Assembly (NCBI GenBank): GCA_048013815.1
Contig: CM106586.1
Span: 5,890,001-5,954,000 of the forward strand
Direction of reading: 5' to 3'
Source of the DNA: Setoptus koraiensis
Lineage: Eukaryota > Arthropoda
Length of the DNA stretch: 64,000 nucleotides
Shown here: piece by piece, positions 36,434-48,079 of the stretch
Layout: each line of letters starts with the position of its first letter
How positions within the stretch are numbered: position 1 is the first letter of the stretch
Made by a program: the position numbers and the translations under genes
Notes under the pieces: generated by a model
Seen by the model: only the letters and a program-made list of their open reading frames with translations
The model's database searches: none
What the model was told of the DNA's origin: nothing

Positions 36434-36712
36434 TTAAGATATAACACAATTGTTTAGCTGATTAGCATTGGCGGCCGTCGTATCTTGCTTGTTGTTGTGT
36501 CTATTGCTGTTCAATAGGCTAATGTTTCTCAATCCTTTAACATGCTGATTGGATAGTACCTCATGACCAGGCAGAGATTGTCTACGTTGTTTATTATTGC
36601 TAATGACAATATCACTTAATTTTTGGGGCGCCCTAGCCTGCTTGAGCAACTCCTGAAAGACCAAATTGATGTTTGTGTCCTCTTTGGCTGAGCACTCAAC
36701 AAAAGAGACGCC
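36434..36712 (-). CDS. RASD/Dexras-like small GTPase, last exon (G5 and CAAX box)
   Basis: Encodes the final 92 residues. It opens [22 protein letters not shown]: strand beta6 and the G5 motif SAK, followed by the last helix of the G domain. A basic linker ([11 protein letters not shown]) and a hydrophilic tail follow. The protein ends NNCVIS, a CAAX box predicted to be prenylated (Ser at the last position favours farnesyl), so membrane anchoring is likely. Human RASD1 also ends CVIS. The acceptor is TGCAAACAG|GGC at 36713, phase 0. The first part of this exon is the source of the copy in the ING3 gene; homology stops after LSNQH. Confidence 0.8.
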   Translation of the reverse strand, partial: GVSFVECSAKEDTNINLVFQELLKQARAPQKLSDIVISNNKQRRQSLPGHEVLSNQHVKGLRNISLLNSNRHNNKQDTTAANANQLNNCVIS

Positions 36713-36844
36713 CTGTTTGCAGGTGAGTGGCAAGGTTTTAGTGTGTCAAGTAGGTAGTAGTTTAGTTAGATTTAGTTATTGGCTCGAGATAAATTGGAAC
36801 AAGTTGACAAAAAATGATCGATTGTTTGCATTTGAGCAACTCAC
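36713..36844 (-). other. Last intron of the Ras-like gene (132 bp)
   Basis: Donor TGG|GTGAGT at 36844 and acceptor CTGCAAACAG at 36713, phase 0, between VTQDW and GVSFVEC. It is the parent of the intron found in ING3. Confidence 0.75.
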
Positions 36845-37680
36845 CCAATCTTGTGTGACCACGGGCTCCACCTGTTCTCTGAAGACCTTGATGAGGTCCG
36901 GATCGACGTCTATTTTGTTTCCAACAACCACAATTGGCGTTGTTATCTGCTGTTGTATGCTGTTTTGTTGTTCCGTTGTTACTGGGCCGCTGTCTATATT
37001 ATTATTATTTGCTGCTGTTGTGCGATTGCACGCCAGAGATGATTGACGACCCAATGGCTGTTGTTGTTGTTCCAAATTTGTGACAGAAGTATTTTGCGAG
37101 TTGCGCAACAACTGCTGGTCACCAATGGCTAGCTTATTAACATTTGTAACTTCCGTTTCTAAATTGAATAGCTGAGATTGATTAGATGGGATGTGCTTGT
37201 TATTGATTGACGGATGAATAAGTGTTTGGTTGTCACCTGATGATGCAATTATATGGTGGCACGATTGTCGTCTGGCATCGGCGCTCCTAAGCGACGGCGA
37301 TGATGATGTCCGACGCGATTGATTTGACCTTGTTGTTTGTGAAATATTGTCGCTGTCGGCGGTTGATCGATTACTTCCGGTTGCCAGTTGTTGTTGTTGT
37401 TGTTGTTGTTGTTGCTGTTGTTGCTGCTGCTGCAGATACTGTTGCTGTTCCTTTTTTTCCTCTAATATTAATTCTCTTAATTGTTTCACTTCTTGCCAAG
37501 ATCGTGCATCTTGAACAGAGTATACTAATATAAAGGCGTCGCCCTTTTTAATAGACAATTTACGCATGGCAGGAAATTCAAAAGTGCCCGAAGTGTCCAA
37601 TATCTCGAGATATATCTCGCCCATACCGGGTATAATGTATTTGTTACTGTGCAGTTCCTCCACGGTGGGTTTGTGCGTGT
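36845..37680 (-). CDS. RASD/Dexras-like small GTPase, G2-G4 exon with large polyQ insert
   Basis: 278 codons plus two bases. It begins [12 protein letters not shown] (switch I with the G2 Thr), then [15 protein letters not shown] (G3 DTSG) and [17 protein letters not shown] (helix 2 and strand 4), all closest to Dexras/Rhes proteins (LDILDTSGNHPFPAMRRLSI). After helix 3 ([14 protein letters not shown]) there is an insertion of roughly 175 residues with a Gln run of about 16 and Ser/Asn/Gln-rich sequence, then strand 5 and the G4 motif GNKID. In RASD proteins this loop is only about 15 residues. The acceptor is GTGCAACAG|AC at 37681 with a CTAAC branch-like word about 30 nt upstream; entry is phase 1, so an earlier exon must supply the P-loop. 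The ATG at 37801 is in the intron. Exon 2 ends in phase 0. Confidence 0.8.
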
Positions 37681-38242
37681 CTGTTGCACGTGGCCAGCAC
37701 GTTAGCATCATGATGATCATTAGCATGCGAGTTGTTGTTGTTGTTGTTGTTGCATCGTGTGGTTGTTGCGTATTGTTGTGCACAGGTGATTTATTTGGCA
37801 TTTATCACGTCATCGAGGGGCGCGCGAGTTTATTCGGATGCAGCATCGCACAATACACGATTATACGCGCGTTTCGTGTATATAAAATAGAGTTTGGTCG
37901 CATTATATGGTTGTGGTTGATGCAAGTTGTTGTTGTTGTTGTTGGACGTAACAACATGGTGAGTGCGGGCGCGAGTGTGGGGATATATAGATTAAGACGT
38001 AGGCTGGTTAGTATTAATGGTTTTTGGGGGCTACATTTTTGTCGGTCGCTTGCTTGTTGGTCGCTCGCTCGTTGGTCGCTTGCGAGAATCGGCATTGCGC
38101 GCCGGGCAAACGACAAATTTTGCAGTATTGTTTGTAAGTGACATTTGAATTTGCATGCAATTCGAGCATTCTCTCGAAGCGGACGCAGCACCCCCATGTT
38201 AATCATGACAATAACCGATTAGCGAGCGCAACAAAATTAGTT

Positions 38243-38303
38243 AGCGGCACTCGAAGTGCCGCTCTAACGGTTACACTCCAACCGTTACAGTGTGACCGTT
38301 AGA
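38243..38303. repeat. Cluster of short inverted repeats
   Basis: AGCGGCACT and its complement around CGA (38243-38263), followed by TAACGGTT/AACCGTTA arms and a further ACCGTTAGAG. Small hairpins are possible; function unknown. Confidence 0.6.
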
Positions 38304-39240
38304 GTATTCGTACACGGACTCGCCCGTGTATCGTGGGCTCACCTGTGCAGCGTGGGCTCACCTGGCCACACGGTGACCGACAATGCACGGTGGTCATGGT
38401 GAAAAAGAAAAGTGTACACTGTGTGCACTATGACCATCATCAATATTATCATCATCACCCGCACACTGTGGCGCGCTAATAATAATGATGATGTAATAAT
38501 GATTGTGTTGCGTTGTTGTGTCGCGTGCAAAACGACACACACACACACACGCCAAACAAGGTGAGCAGTTGTTATTTGGGCTTGTTGTTGTTGGCAGCTA
38601 GGCGCATGCACCGGGCCAGTTGTTGTTGTTGCTGCGCTCAAGAACAAAACACAGACAATGATGATGTAACAGCTTGCCAATGGCCGGCAATTGGTCGTGT
38701 GTTCAACATACGCGCCCAATGGAATACGAGAAATGGAAAACTAGCAACAAAGCGACAAACACACACACACACACAAAAGTGACAAGAGAAACAAGAAACA
38801 AGTGGCAAGAAAAAACAATGGCGACAGGTGAACCTGGCCACAGTGGCGCCCAAACTGGCGAGCCGTTTTGAGCTGGCTGCATTTGGCCATGAGTGAGATA
38901 AAATTTGGTTGTTGCTGTGACTGGTTCGGGTGCCGAGAAACTCAATTATCTATTTGAGCTGATTCGGTTGGTTTGGATAGCGCATTGATCGTGATTAATG
39001 GTGATTAGATCGTGATCAGACGGCAATTGTATTTCTATTGTGATTATATTGTGGTCAGACATTGATCGATTGTTAGAATTGGCTGTCGCTGTTTGCTTGA
39101 GTTATTATTGATAAGATGATGGCTTGGCTGAGCCGGCGACAGATAGCGGCTAACGAGCGCAAAAAGAATTGCAAACAACGCAAACACATCCTCGTCTCAT
39201 GTGACGCATCAATAAGTTTCTATTAGATCAGCTCGTATTT

Positions 39241-39352
39241 GACAGTTGCTATTTGACAGTTGCTATTTGACAGGTGCTATTTGACAGGTGCTATTGGACA
39301 GTCACCATTGGTTAGTCACCATTGGACAGTTACTACTGGACAGTTACTATTT
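39241..39352. repeat. Minisatellite, 14 bp x 8
   Basis: Eight copies of GACAGTTGCTATTT with variants such as GACAGGTGCTATTT, GACAGTCACCATTG and GACAGTTACTACTG. The variants are grouped in adjacent copies, as expected from local unit-by-unit expansion. Confidence 0.9.
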
Positions 39353-39785
39353 GACAGTCACAGTTTATGCCGGGTGTTTGTGTACTGAGTACAATAAATG
39401 TACCACACAACATATGTTGGCAGACACATTAGTGTCCGCCAATGATTATCAGGTGAGCGTCGAAAAGTGACCACGTGTCACCGACATCAAATGTGCAGTA
39501 ATGTCAAAAACAAACACTAATCACTGGTCGACATCGTAAACAATTGTCAGCTGACTTACGACTCGCGGCTCAGCTGACACAAGTTTGTCAGTTTCGAATG
39601 GACAGACCACACATAAAAATGAAGCATCACAGAATCATCACAGCCTATGATTGACACCACAACCTTTGTTAATTGTAAAATCCAATTGACACCGCGCATC
39701 GATTTCTCGTATCAATCGCGCCAGCACGCGCACCGATGACGCAACTGATGCGGTCCGACAGTGACAATTGGAACAGGTAACGACG

Positions 39786-39838
39786 CCATGTGACCATGTG
39801 ACCATGTGACCATGTGATCATGTGGCCATGTGACCATT
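39786..39838. repeat. Tandem array, 9 bp x about 6
   Basis: Copies of CCATGTGAC, two with changes (GATCATGTG, GGCCATGTG). Each unit contains the E-box-like CATGTG. Confidence 0.75.
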
Positions 39839-40288
39839 TGACGTTACCGTCTAACCAGTTATCTGTGCTGTGCAAGCAATTGTGCTGCGCACATTCGACA
39901 CACCGATGTGTCTTGCCAACAACAAACCGCTTGTTAGCCTAACAATGTTAGAGGTCAAGTAGAGCATTTATAAATACAAGCAAAACATAACGTGCACATG
40001 AGATGCACGCGTATGTGCTGAAAGAGCCGACAGGTAAACGGCACAATTTCTCATGTGATAGATGCAGGCTGGCGCTGGGTGTCGCGTCAAACGATGCGAT
40101 ACACATTGTGCGATTAGACGCCATGACATTAGCAGATTATATCCCGCAGTTTGTTGCGTCTGGTTGGGGGGCCAGCGACGACATTTGTTTTGTTTGATTA
40201 TTACATCTTGTGTGCTCGTATTATTGCCACCATTGGCACTATCTGTCTAGACTGCTCTCTAGACATAGATAGGCCGGCGAGTGACCTT

Positions 40289-40360
40289 GCCAGTTTGTCG
40301 GCCAGTTTGTCGGCCAGTTTGTCGGCCAGCTTGTCGGCCAGCTTGTCGGCCGGCTTGTTG
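40289..40360. repeat. Tandem array, 12 bp x 6
   Basis: Three copies of GCCAGTTTGTCG, two of GCCAGCTTGTCG, then GCCGGCTTGTTG. The 12-bp unit keeps frames open (repeated ASLS on the plus strand, ADKL on the minus strand), which is not evidence of a gene. Confidence 0.9.
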
Positions 40361-40728
40361 GCGCAAGTGCTCGCCATTGAGCAACGAGCGGCCATTGTAA
40401 TTGAAGCGAAGGCGAGCTCAGGATTAGCGCACTGGCATTTGTAGTCCGGTCGTGTATTTTGCGGGCTGTGCGCGCTGGCTGTGCCGAACGGGGCCCCACA
40501 CGGCGCCCCAAACGGCACACAAATGGTCAATGGCACGTGTAAACTAAGGCTGAACAAGCATCACACATCGACAGGCACTGTTGGCGCTGGTGACACTGTG
40601 GCCGCAGCACGCGCACACTGCCCAGCGGTCACTGTTCAACAGCCACTGCCGGACACACAGCTCAGGTAAATCACCTGTGCGTGCATTGTTGTGACTTGTG
40701 CTTTTTGTATGGTTGCGCTGTTGTCGTG

Positions 40729-40729
40729 G

Positions 40730-40785
<56 letters not shown>

Positions 40786-40786
40786 G
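40729..40786. repeat. Pure (TTG)n microsatellite, about 19 copies
   Basis: Uninterrupted TTG run of about 58 bp. All shadow frames are homopolymeric (Leu, Val, Cys; Asn, Thr, Gln on the other strand). Confidence 0.95.
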
Positions 40787-42869
40787 CGGCGGCCCCACTG
40801 GTCATTGGGGCCAGTTGCGTTCGCTGCGCTGCCAGCACACACTGGTGGCACAGCTTCTGTGTGCGACATTGCACAGATTGCGTCATCATGCGTTCGTATA
40901 ACTGTAGTGTGGTGCTTGCAAATGCAAGAAACAACAACAGCGTCAAGAGCAAATAAATGGAATTGCTCACCTTTAATTGTCACACAATAGTATTGTGTTA
41001 ATGGCCGTTCAATTCAGCGCCCCGGCGTGCGTAAATTGTGCGCTCTACAAGCTCTGGCTGGTGGCATATGAAAGTGTCGAAAAAACTGTTTGCAACCATC
41101 GAATTGCGCGCGAACAGGCCCAATGTTCAATTACGTAATGGTGCCAAACTGAAAACTGTATAACACACCCGCTATAATAAGCCCAAATAATGACGCAACC
41201 CACAGCCGGGCACAACAAACATACAGACTTTAAAGACTGTATGATACGGGCCACAAAGTAAAATGGGCTTCTGACGCTTTTCTCGAAACGGCCCCCCCTC
41301 GTTCGTCTCTGTTGTGTCCGTTGTCTTGGCGGCTCATCAAGATCCCGCAATCCGCACTCTGGATGAAAGTGCGCCCAATGGTTGCCACTGCAGCCGCTAG
41401 GGCCGCTGGCTGTCGTGTCCTGTCGTATCGTCAGGCCGGATCAGCGGGCCAGCGCGTGACACGAATATCGCCGTCAAGTTTGTTGTAAAAAAGATTATTA
41501 GTTGCGCAATTGATGCGCTCATTTGATCGCTCGCCTCGTTGATATTCACACACGCGCACTATTTCAGAAATAGTATTTCTCAACACAAGCATTTGTCAAA
41601 CTGGCGCCCCGATATCCATCCATGAATAGCTGGCAGATAAATGTGGGCCTGCAGCAAGCAACAGCAAGCAAATGTTGGCATGCGACTCACAAATTGTACG
41701 ACTCACCAAGCGCGCGTCACACGATTGCGATTAGCAAACAACACAAAACAAAACAAAACAAACTGCGGCCACACCATCATTAATTATTGCCCCGTTTCCG
41801 GTTGATTTCATTTATCCGATTATCGCGCGCAAGCTGGCCGCTCGTGTCAACGGACACAGGCGAACACTGTAGCCAGTTCGCACGCGTTTCACTAATCGCT
41901 GTTCGCGACACTCACAGCGAATCGCATTGATCATTAATTTCTCTCTGTCTGTCTGTCTGTCTATCTGTCTGTTTGTGTGTGTCCTTTTTTGCGGGCCGAA
42001 ATTTCGCTGATTGTTGCACAACTGCGAATAAATGAAAAAGAAGAAGCCATGCAAAAAACGGACCAAAGGGTTGCGCTTTTCATTGTGCTCGCGGGGCGCT
42101 ATTTACGCGACCAACCAACACTGTCGGTGCGACTAAACGAAGCCAGCGCCCGTTTTAGGGTTATTTCGTTTGGCTGGTTTAATTCATCGACAATTGTGCG
42201 TGTGTCCATTTTTGTGTCCTGTGACCCAACAAACTGCGTGTCTTGGCCACTGTAACAAGAGCGGGCTCGCCCAGGCTGGTCAAGCGTGTCAAGTGGACAA
42301 AAATAGAGATAAAAATGTTGCGCGTCTATATTCAATTTGATAGTCGCTGGCCATGCTGGCCAGCAGAGCCAGCGAGCCAAGCGAGCATCCATCGAAGCTC
42401 AACAGGACATCGCCAGCCATCAAATAGGTAACTGTGAGCTGGCCAGAAATAGCGCCAAATAGCGGATAAGTAGCGGCCAACAAGACGGCTACTGTTACCA
42501 TGTGATAATAGTGATAATAGTGATAGTAATAATGATGTAATATGTTGGAGTGCGTAGACGTATGCCCACAAGAGGCAGGCCGAGCAATGGGAGACGAGAC
42601 GAGAGCAGGGGATCAAATGACATGTGAAAAGAGAGGGCCACACATCCAGATATTATTGTACGTTACATCAGCTGATTGGGGTGACATTGTTATTGTCGCT
42701 GTCCTATTGTGTGTGTGTGTGGGCGCCACCTAGATCCAATAGTCTGATTTTGGCTGGAGTGGCCAAGTGTCTAGACCAACTATAACGCTGCTGGCTCATC
42801 CAATTTGTGGCCCACTCGTGAGCCTCACGAGGAGCCTCTTGTTGGCTGATGAGCAGCTCGCGGCCAGAA

Positions 42870-42914
42870 GCAGCCAGAAGCAACCAGAAGCAACCAGAAG
42901 CAACCAGAAGGAGC
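42870..42914. repeat. Tandem array, 10 bp x 4.5
   Basis: Copies of AGAAGCAACC (first AGAAGCAGCC, last AGAAGGAGCC). Confidence 0.75.
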
Positions 42915-43423
42915 CAGAGAAAGAGGCTAGTCGACTGGGCTATCATATCAATATATCCTGTCTGAGGGGCGGGGGGCCCAACTCAAGAGCGACATGACAA
43001 AAGCGCCTCATTGATGCGCGTCTCGATCGACCTGGCTTCTCAGCTTGCAATCAGTCAGCTGTTATCAGTCAGTCGAGCCGAGCCAATCCAATTCAATCCA
43101 GCGAGACAGCTCGCCAACACTCGTGAGGCACACAACAATTCATCACAACCATATCACAAGATTGCCTGCGTTATAACGTAAGCGTACACACTGAGCATGC
43201 CCGATACAAACTATACAATGTCCGGTCATAATGATAAATGGGGCCCCTTTGAATCGATTATATTCACACATGAATATTCGACACTGACAACTTGTGGGAC
43301 AACTTGAGACTCTCAAGTTGAGAGTCGTTCACCAGCCTCAACCTTTTGGCTTTTGGCCCCAAAACAGCAACCAACCTTGATTGTGTCTGTTTCCGGCAGC
43401 TAACTCATCACAACAAGCACCAG

Positions 43424-43465
43424 TTTATACTAGTATTTACGAGTACCTGTAAATACTAGTATAAA
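43424..43465. repeat. Inverted repeat, 17-bp perfect arms
   Basis: TTTATACTAGTATTTAC (43424-43440) pairs with 43449-43465 across an 8-bp loop. Short GGCAGC/GCTGCC words lie outside the arms. Confidence 0.85.
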
Positions 43466-44134
43466 TGGCTGCCGACGGCTGCGCGAATCGATCGCGTGCA
43501 ACATTCATAGCTGTTTGTATGGACGAAAAGTTACATAAACAGTTGTGATTTATACGGATATTCATGCGTGAATCGCTGATTTTTAGTTGAAATTATTTCA
43601 GTGATGAGCGAGGAGTTTGTGTGACAACGTGAAACGTTTGCTGGCCGGACACGCCAGAGTCTGGTGACTAGACGGACACACCAGCATGCCGGACACACCA
43701 GCATGCTGGTCATGTCCGGCGATCGGTGTCTTACTAAAACAGTTTTAGGCGATAGACAGCGAGAGAGTATAAAAGTCAGAGACAATAATCGCGCTCACCA
43801 CTTACAGTCAAAATAAAACAGTTATTTTGGCGCCAAAAGCCATCAATGCCGCCATGAGAGAGTGGCATTATTATTATTATTTTTGCTTTAACGCCCAAAC
43901 TTTATTGTTAGTGAGCTGGTTGTCAAGTGAGTGCAAATGGGGCCCCTCATAAACTACCATCAACCATCGCCCGCTTCTGTCACCGAGCTGGCCAAGCGCG
44001 CCAAACAAACTCGCCTTTGGACTTTGCTCTGCACTTTGCGCTGCACGCTGCTCTGGACGCCGCTCTGGACGCTGCTGAGCAGCGCTGGGGCCCGAGCCCA
44101 GTGACAAGTTTAAATGACGCTCGCCGGGGCGGCC

Positions 44135-44229
44135 GTGTGCGGATATTTGGCCAGTGTGCGGATATTTGGCCAGTGTGCGGATATTTGGCCAGCGCGCGGA
44201 TATTTGGCCAGCGCGCGGATATTTGGCCA
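44135..44229. repeat. Minisatellite, 19 bp x 5
   Basis: Three copies of GTGTGCGGATATTTGGCCA followed by two with GCGCGC at the start. The copies are otherwise identical, so this is a young array. Confidence 0.9.
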
Positions 44230-46534
44230 GCGCGAGCTGGCAAAATGAGCGACACACACATAAACACAGATTTGAATTGTTTGAGAATTGTCGGCCGATG
44301 GTGCCGGCCAGCCACACAAACAAACAAAGCTGAAAGCAAGAAAAGAAACAATCGCCAGCAAAGTGAACTTTAATTCTTTGCCACTTTGATATACACGCAC
44401 GCACAAATACACAGCGGCGAGCAAATAATGGACAGAATAGTAATAATAATAACCAGCCAGCGAGCAAAACAAAGTCAGATAATAATAATCATTTCGTTTA
44501 GCCGCCAGCGGCCAGCAGTGAGGCCGGCAGTGGGGCCAGTCAGCAGTGGGGCCAGCTTAACCGTGATTAGACAGACAAACAAAACTAAGAGAAAAGAAAA
44601 CCAACAACAACACTGGACCAAACTCACTCATCTGTGATTCGTTGTGAACGCGTCACTTGATTTATTAAACTAGTCCCCAATGCCACTGTTCGGCGGGCAG
44701 CGCCACTGGCGCCCCTGCCCGCAACCGTCGCAGTTTAACAGTGGCTGGCTGGCCGCCATTTGTCCGCTTATAAGCTCGCACTAATAGCCGGGGCCTGCGT
44801 CTGAGCTGGGGCCAGACTGGGGCCCGCCGACTCAGACAGAATTGTCTTGCGCGCGCGGGACGACGCCGCGCCGCTGGCAACACCATTCCATTAGATGAAT
44901 ACCTCGCTCAAGAGAGATTGCGGCAATCATACGAGCGAGAATATTTTCCAGTCTCACATGTTGACAATCATCATGCGGGCCCGCGTACTTTGCACTAATT
45001 GAACATGGCAATTTCCAGCCGAGCCGAGCCGCGCCAAGCCAGGCGAGATCCATTGGCCCCATTCTTTATCTTATTATTGCTTATTGCCCGCTATGAGACT
45101 TGTATTGGCCGGCGACTGCTCACTGTGGCCAGTAGCTGTTCACTGTGGCATCACCGAGCCAGTGGCTGCATTTCGGCCGGATGCATGTCGAAAGAACAGC
45201 GAATAAACGGCAAAGTGAAAAGAAAGAAACAGACTATTATTGCTACCATTATGTGAGCCGAAGAATGCCGGCCCAAGGTACGATTAAAATTGCATTTCCA
45301 CTTCCGCCCGCGACAGCGTCTCAGTCGGTCAGTCGGACCGCGACTGCCCGACGGCGGCCCCCGCTTGGCCTCACATCGTGCGAGTTACGCGGCCAAGTGA
45401 CGCGCTGCATAATGGAGCGGTGCGCCATGAGACCGGCTTTAGAACAAAACAAAGCCGACGAGAAACGTTCATTAGGCCCCACTCAGTCAGACAATTTTCA
45501 CACACTAAATCGGCGCCCCAATAAATGGGGGTCGGCGTTGCGTTTTGGCTTACACTGTTACGATTCTTTAACGCGGACCCCTTTATGCCCATGGCAGAGC
45601 TCTCACAAGTCGCAAAGCTCTCGCGGAGCCTAATGATGCCAGCCGGGCGATATTTACATTGACTAGGTCCATTTGGCAGCCACTTTCTCGGCCACTTGTC
45701 GCCACTATTGGCTCGCTTGGGCGCCATCATTCGCTCGATGAGGTTCAGTTATTCGGCTGATGGCGCCCATTAGACGCGTGCCAACCATTGCGGCAACCAA
45801 CGGCCAAAATGGCCGGCCCAAAGGGCTCAAATGGGGGCGCCCTTGAAAAGGCAAATCATAGCTGCCCAATTCGGGCGCTAATGAAGTTTTTTGAGGCCCC
45901 AAACGACTGTATGGATTGTACAGCGCGAGTATAATAGCACAACTTGGCAGTGGACGGAGGCGCAAGCCCCAACACGCCATCAAATGGCAACCGTTGGATT
46001 AGGTGTGTTTGTGGGGCCCCGGCGAGCCGACGGCAAACGCACAGCGGGAAACAAAAGATCGCAAAAAAGTGTTGCGAACAAATCAAGTGTGACACAACGG
46101 CATCTTGGCGCTGTTGTTTATTGAGCTGAGGGGCGAATCAGCTCAAATCGGCTCAGCTATCGGGCTCGTCTCATCAATTGCACTGACGGCGTTGAGAGAT
46201 AATTCACAAATATAAATAGTGCGTAAATAGCGTATAAATAGATAGATTAGATTAGCGATGGCATGATGATAATGACAGTACAAAGTCACGCTTAAAACTG
46301 TTATTATTATTCCACTTGGATAGATGGAATTGGTGTTAGTTTTGATTTCGAGCTTATTTATCTCGCTCGCTATGTTGGCATGTTTTGGCGCCCCAAACAA
46401 TTGCCTCAAACGGGGGTGTGTGTGGAATTGTTTGTGGGGCTCGCGATGGCCGGCCGTTGCTTTGCCAGCCAGCCAGTTTGTGGTCATGAATACTTTAAAA
46501 CTGTTCAACAGTGAACGCAGGCCTCACTTTTGCC

Positions 46535-46572
46535 GCCGGCGGTACCTCGGGCGCGAGCGGGGTACCGCCGGC
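46535..46572. repeat. Inverted repeat, 12-bp GC-rich arms
   Basis: GCCGGCGGTACC (46535-46546) and GGTACCGCCGGC (46561-46572) around a 14-bp GC-rich loop. Confidence 0.8.
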
Positions 46573-46771
46573 CTGTATGCTGCCAGCAAATTATAGCTAC
46601 GGGCCTGGTGCCCGTTATCGTGCCCGTGCGCTCGGTGTGTACCCACTGAGGCGTCAACTATTATATCTGGCGGCCAACTATTGTACCGAAGCGGGCGCCG
46701 CCAACTGCGACTTTGAAGCGGGCGCCCACTGCGATATCGAGCCGGCTACAATGGCGCCGAACCGGCCTGTG

Positions 46772-46823
46772 TTTTGCTCGGCTGCCAGGGGCCTCCCGAT
46801 GGGCCCCTGGTAGCCGAGCAAAA
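46772..46823. repeat. Inverted repeat, 22-bp arms ending in A-run
   Basis: Left arm 46772-46793 (TTTTGCTCGGCTGCCAGGGG...) pairs with 46802-46823, one G/T mismatch, 8-bp loop. Confidence 0.85.
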
Positions 46824-47160
46824 AACAACAAGCCAGCGGTGCCAGTGTATTAGTTGGTTGGAGCTAATTTAAAATTTAGATTAGATGGCGACGAGCGATA
46901 ACATCGTCACAATATTAGGTATCAGTTGGCCATTTGCGACTATCTCTTTGCGATTGTGTAATAACTACTCTTTTTGTGAGCGAGCGGGCCGGTGCGAGGG
47001 CGCCGCCACCTAGGGACTGGAGGCTGTTATTTTTTCTTCTTCTTCTTTTTTTCATCGCCTGCGCGCTGGCCCCTTTTCAATCACACTGATTTACATTTAT
47101 GGCCCACGATACGAGCTAACATCGCAGTGGCATCCGAGCATCTGTGCACAATATCCCGCC

Positions 47161-47214
47161 AAATCGGGTATCTGGCTGTCGGGTGCCGCAATACCCGACA
47201 GCCCGGCCCGATTT
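47161..47214. repeat. Imperfect inverted repeat, 22-24-bp arms
   Basis: AAATCGGG...GGCTGTCGGGT (47161-47184) pairs with 47193-47214; the middle of the arms differs by a two-base indel and a substitution. Confidence 0.7.
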
Positions 47215-48055
47215 GCCAGCCTGCCAACAAGCCAGCTATTCAATACAGTTCAATGAAGCTGCTATTGGCGGGCTTTTTTCGGGCGCGCGCATTTGTCGCC
47301 CGCTCGGGAAACTTTGTCAACAGGCGCCAACAGTGGGGGCGCCCGAAATTGGGATTGTCCCAAGGGGCACCAACGTGACAATCTCACGAGGGTTCGCCAT
47401 TGTGCTCGACAATGCGGCTGAAAAGGCAAATTCATTGAGGCGCCGCTGCCTAGTGTTGCGAAGAATTCGGCCCGTTCGAGCCGCACGGCAGCCGCGCCAG
47501 TTCGCAAGCGCCGACAAAACTGTCTTGCCGAGCAAACAAACGGAGGCGCCCAGTGTGACCTTTTTTCCGAAAATTCCGCCGCGCTGCTTCGATTGGGCAC
47601 CAAACGAACGACAGGGCAAAAGTGGAAAAAATTGCACTGCTTTTTTCTTATCTCTCTCGCATTTCTTTGCAATGTCGTGGTCGGTGCAGCGCCAGAGCAC
47701 GACATTTGCCACTTTTCAGCGCCACCAGCAGAATCCGCTTTGTTCCGAGAACCGCATGTCGTGCTGACTCAGCCCGACCCGTGCGACTCTGGCGCCCTTT
47801 TGAAGAAAAACGGGGTATTACTGCGCTGTGACATGCCCAAGCGAGAGGCGTCAAAACGGGCCGAATGGGGGCGCATGAGGGCGCACGAGCCGAGTAGCTG
47901 AGGGCACGAGCGAGCCAGTGATTTTCATCGCGACGGGCATTATGCGAATGAGCTGTTGGCAAGTGTTTCGAACCGACTAATGGTCTATTAGTGTGAGCAT
48001 AATTAATTGCAACTAGTCCTCATTGTCGGCGCTCTCTCTCTCGGCCGCTCGGCGT

Positions 48056-48079
48056 GCGAATACCGAGCTCGGTATTTGC
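48056..48079. repeat. 24-bp near-perfect palindrome
   Basis: GCGAATACCGAG followed by its complement with a single C/T difference; no loop. Confidence 0.75.

Noticed and set aside
37681-37801. ATG at 37801 as the start of the Ras-like gene
   Set aside because: The translated stretch is unrelated to Ras and low in complexity, and a start there would leave the protein without a P-loop. An acceptor at 37681 fits the Ras boundary.
43877-44467. 196-codon minus-strand open frame
   Set aside because: Its middle is a translated 19-bp minisatellite (repeated ARWPNIR-type peptide) and the rest is unstructured.
46511-46813. 100-codon plus-strand frame with Cys pairs
   Set aside because: The sequence is built from local inverted and direct repeats (GAAGCGGGCGCC), and no splice-compatible neighbours were seen.
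47144-47767. Overlapping open frames on both strands (207, 147 and 131 codons)
   Set aside because: GC-rich DNA has few stops. No frame shows a recognisable motif, and a GKT tripeptide there lacks the Walker A glycine at the right distance.
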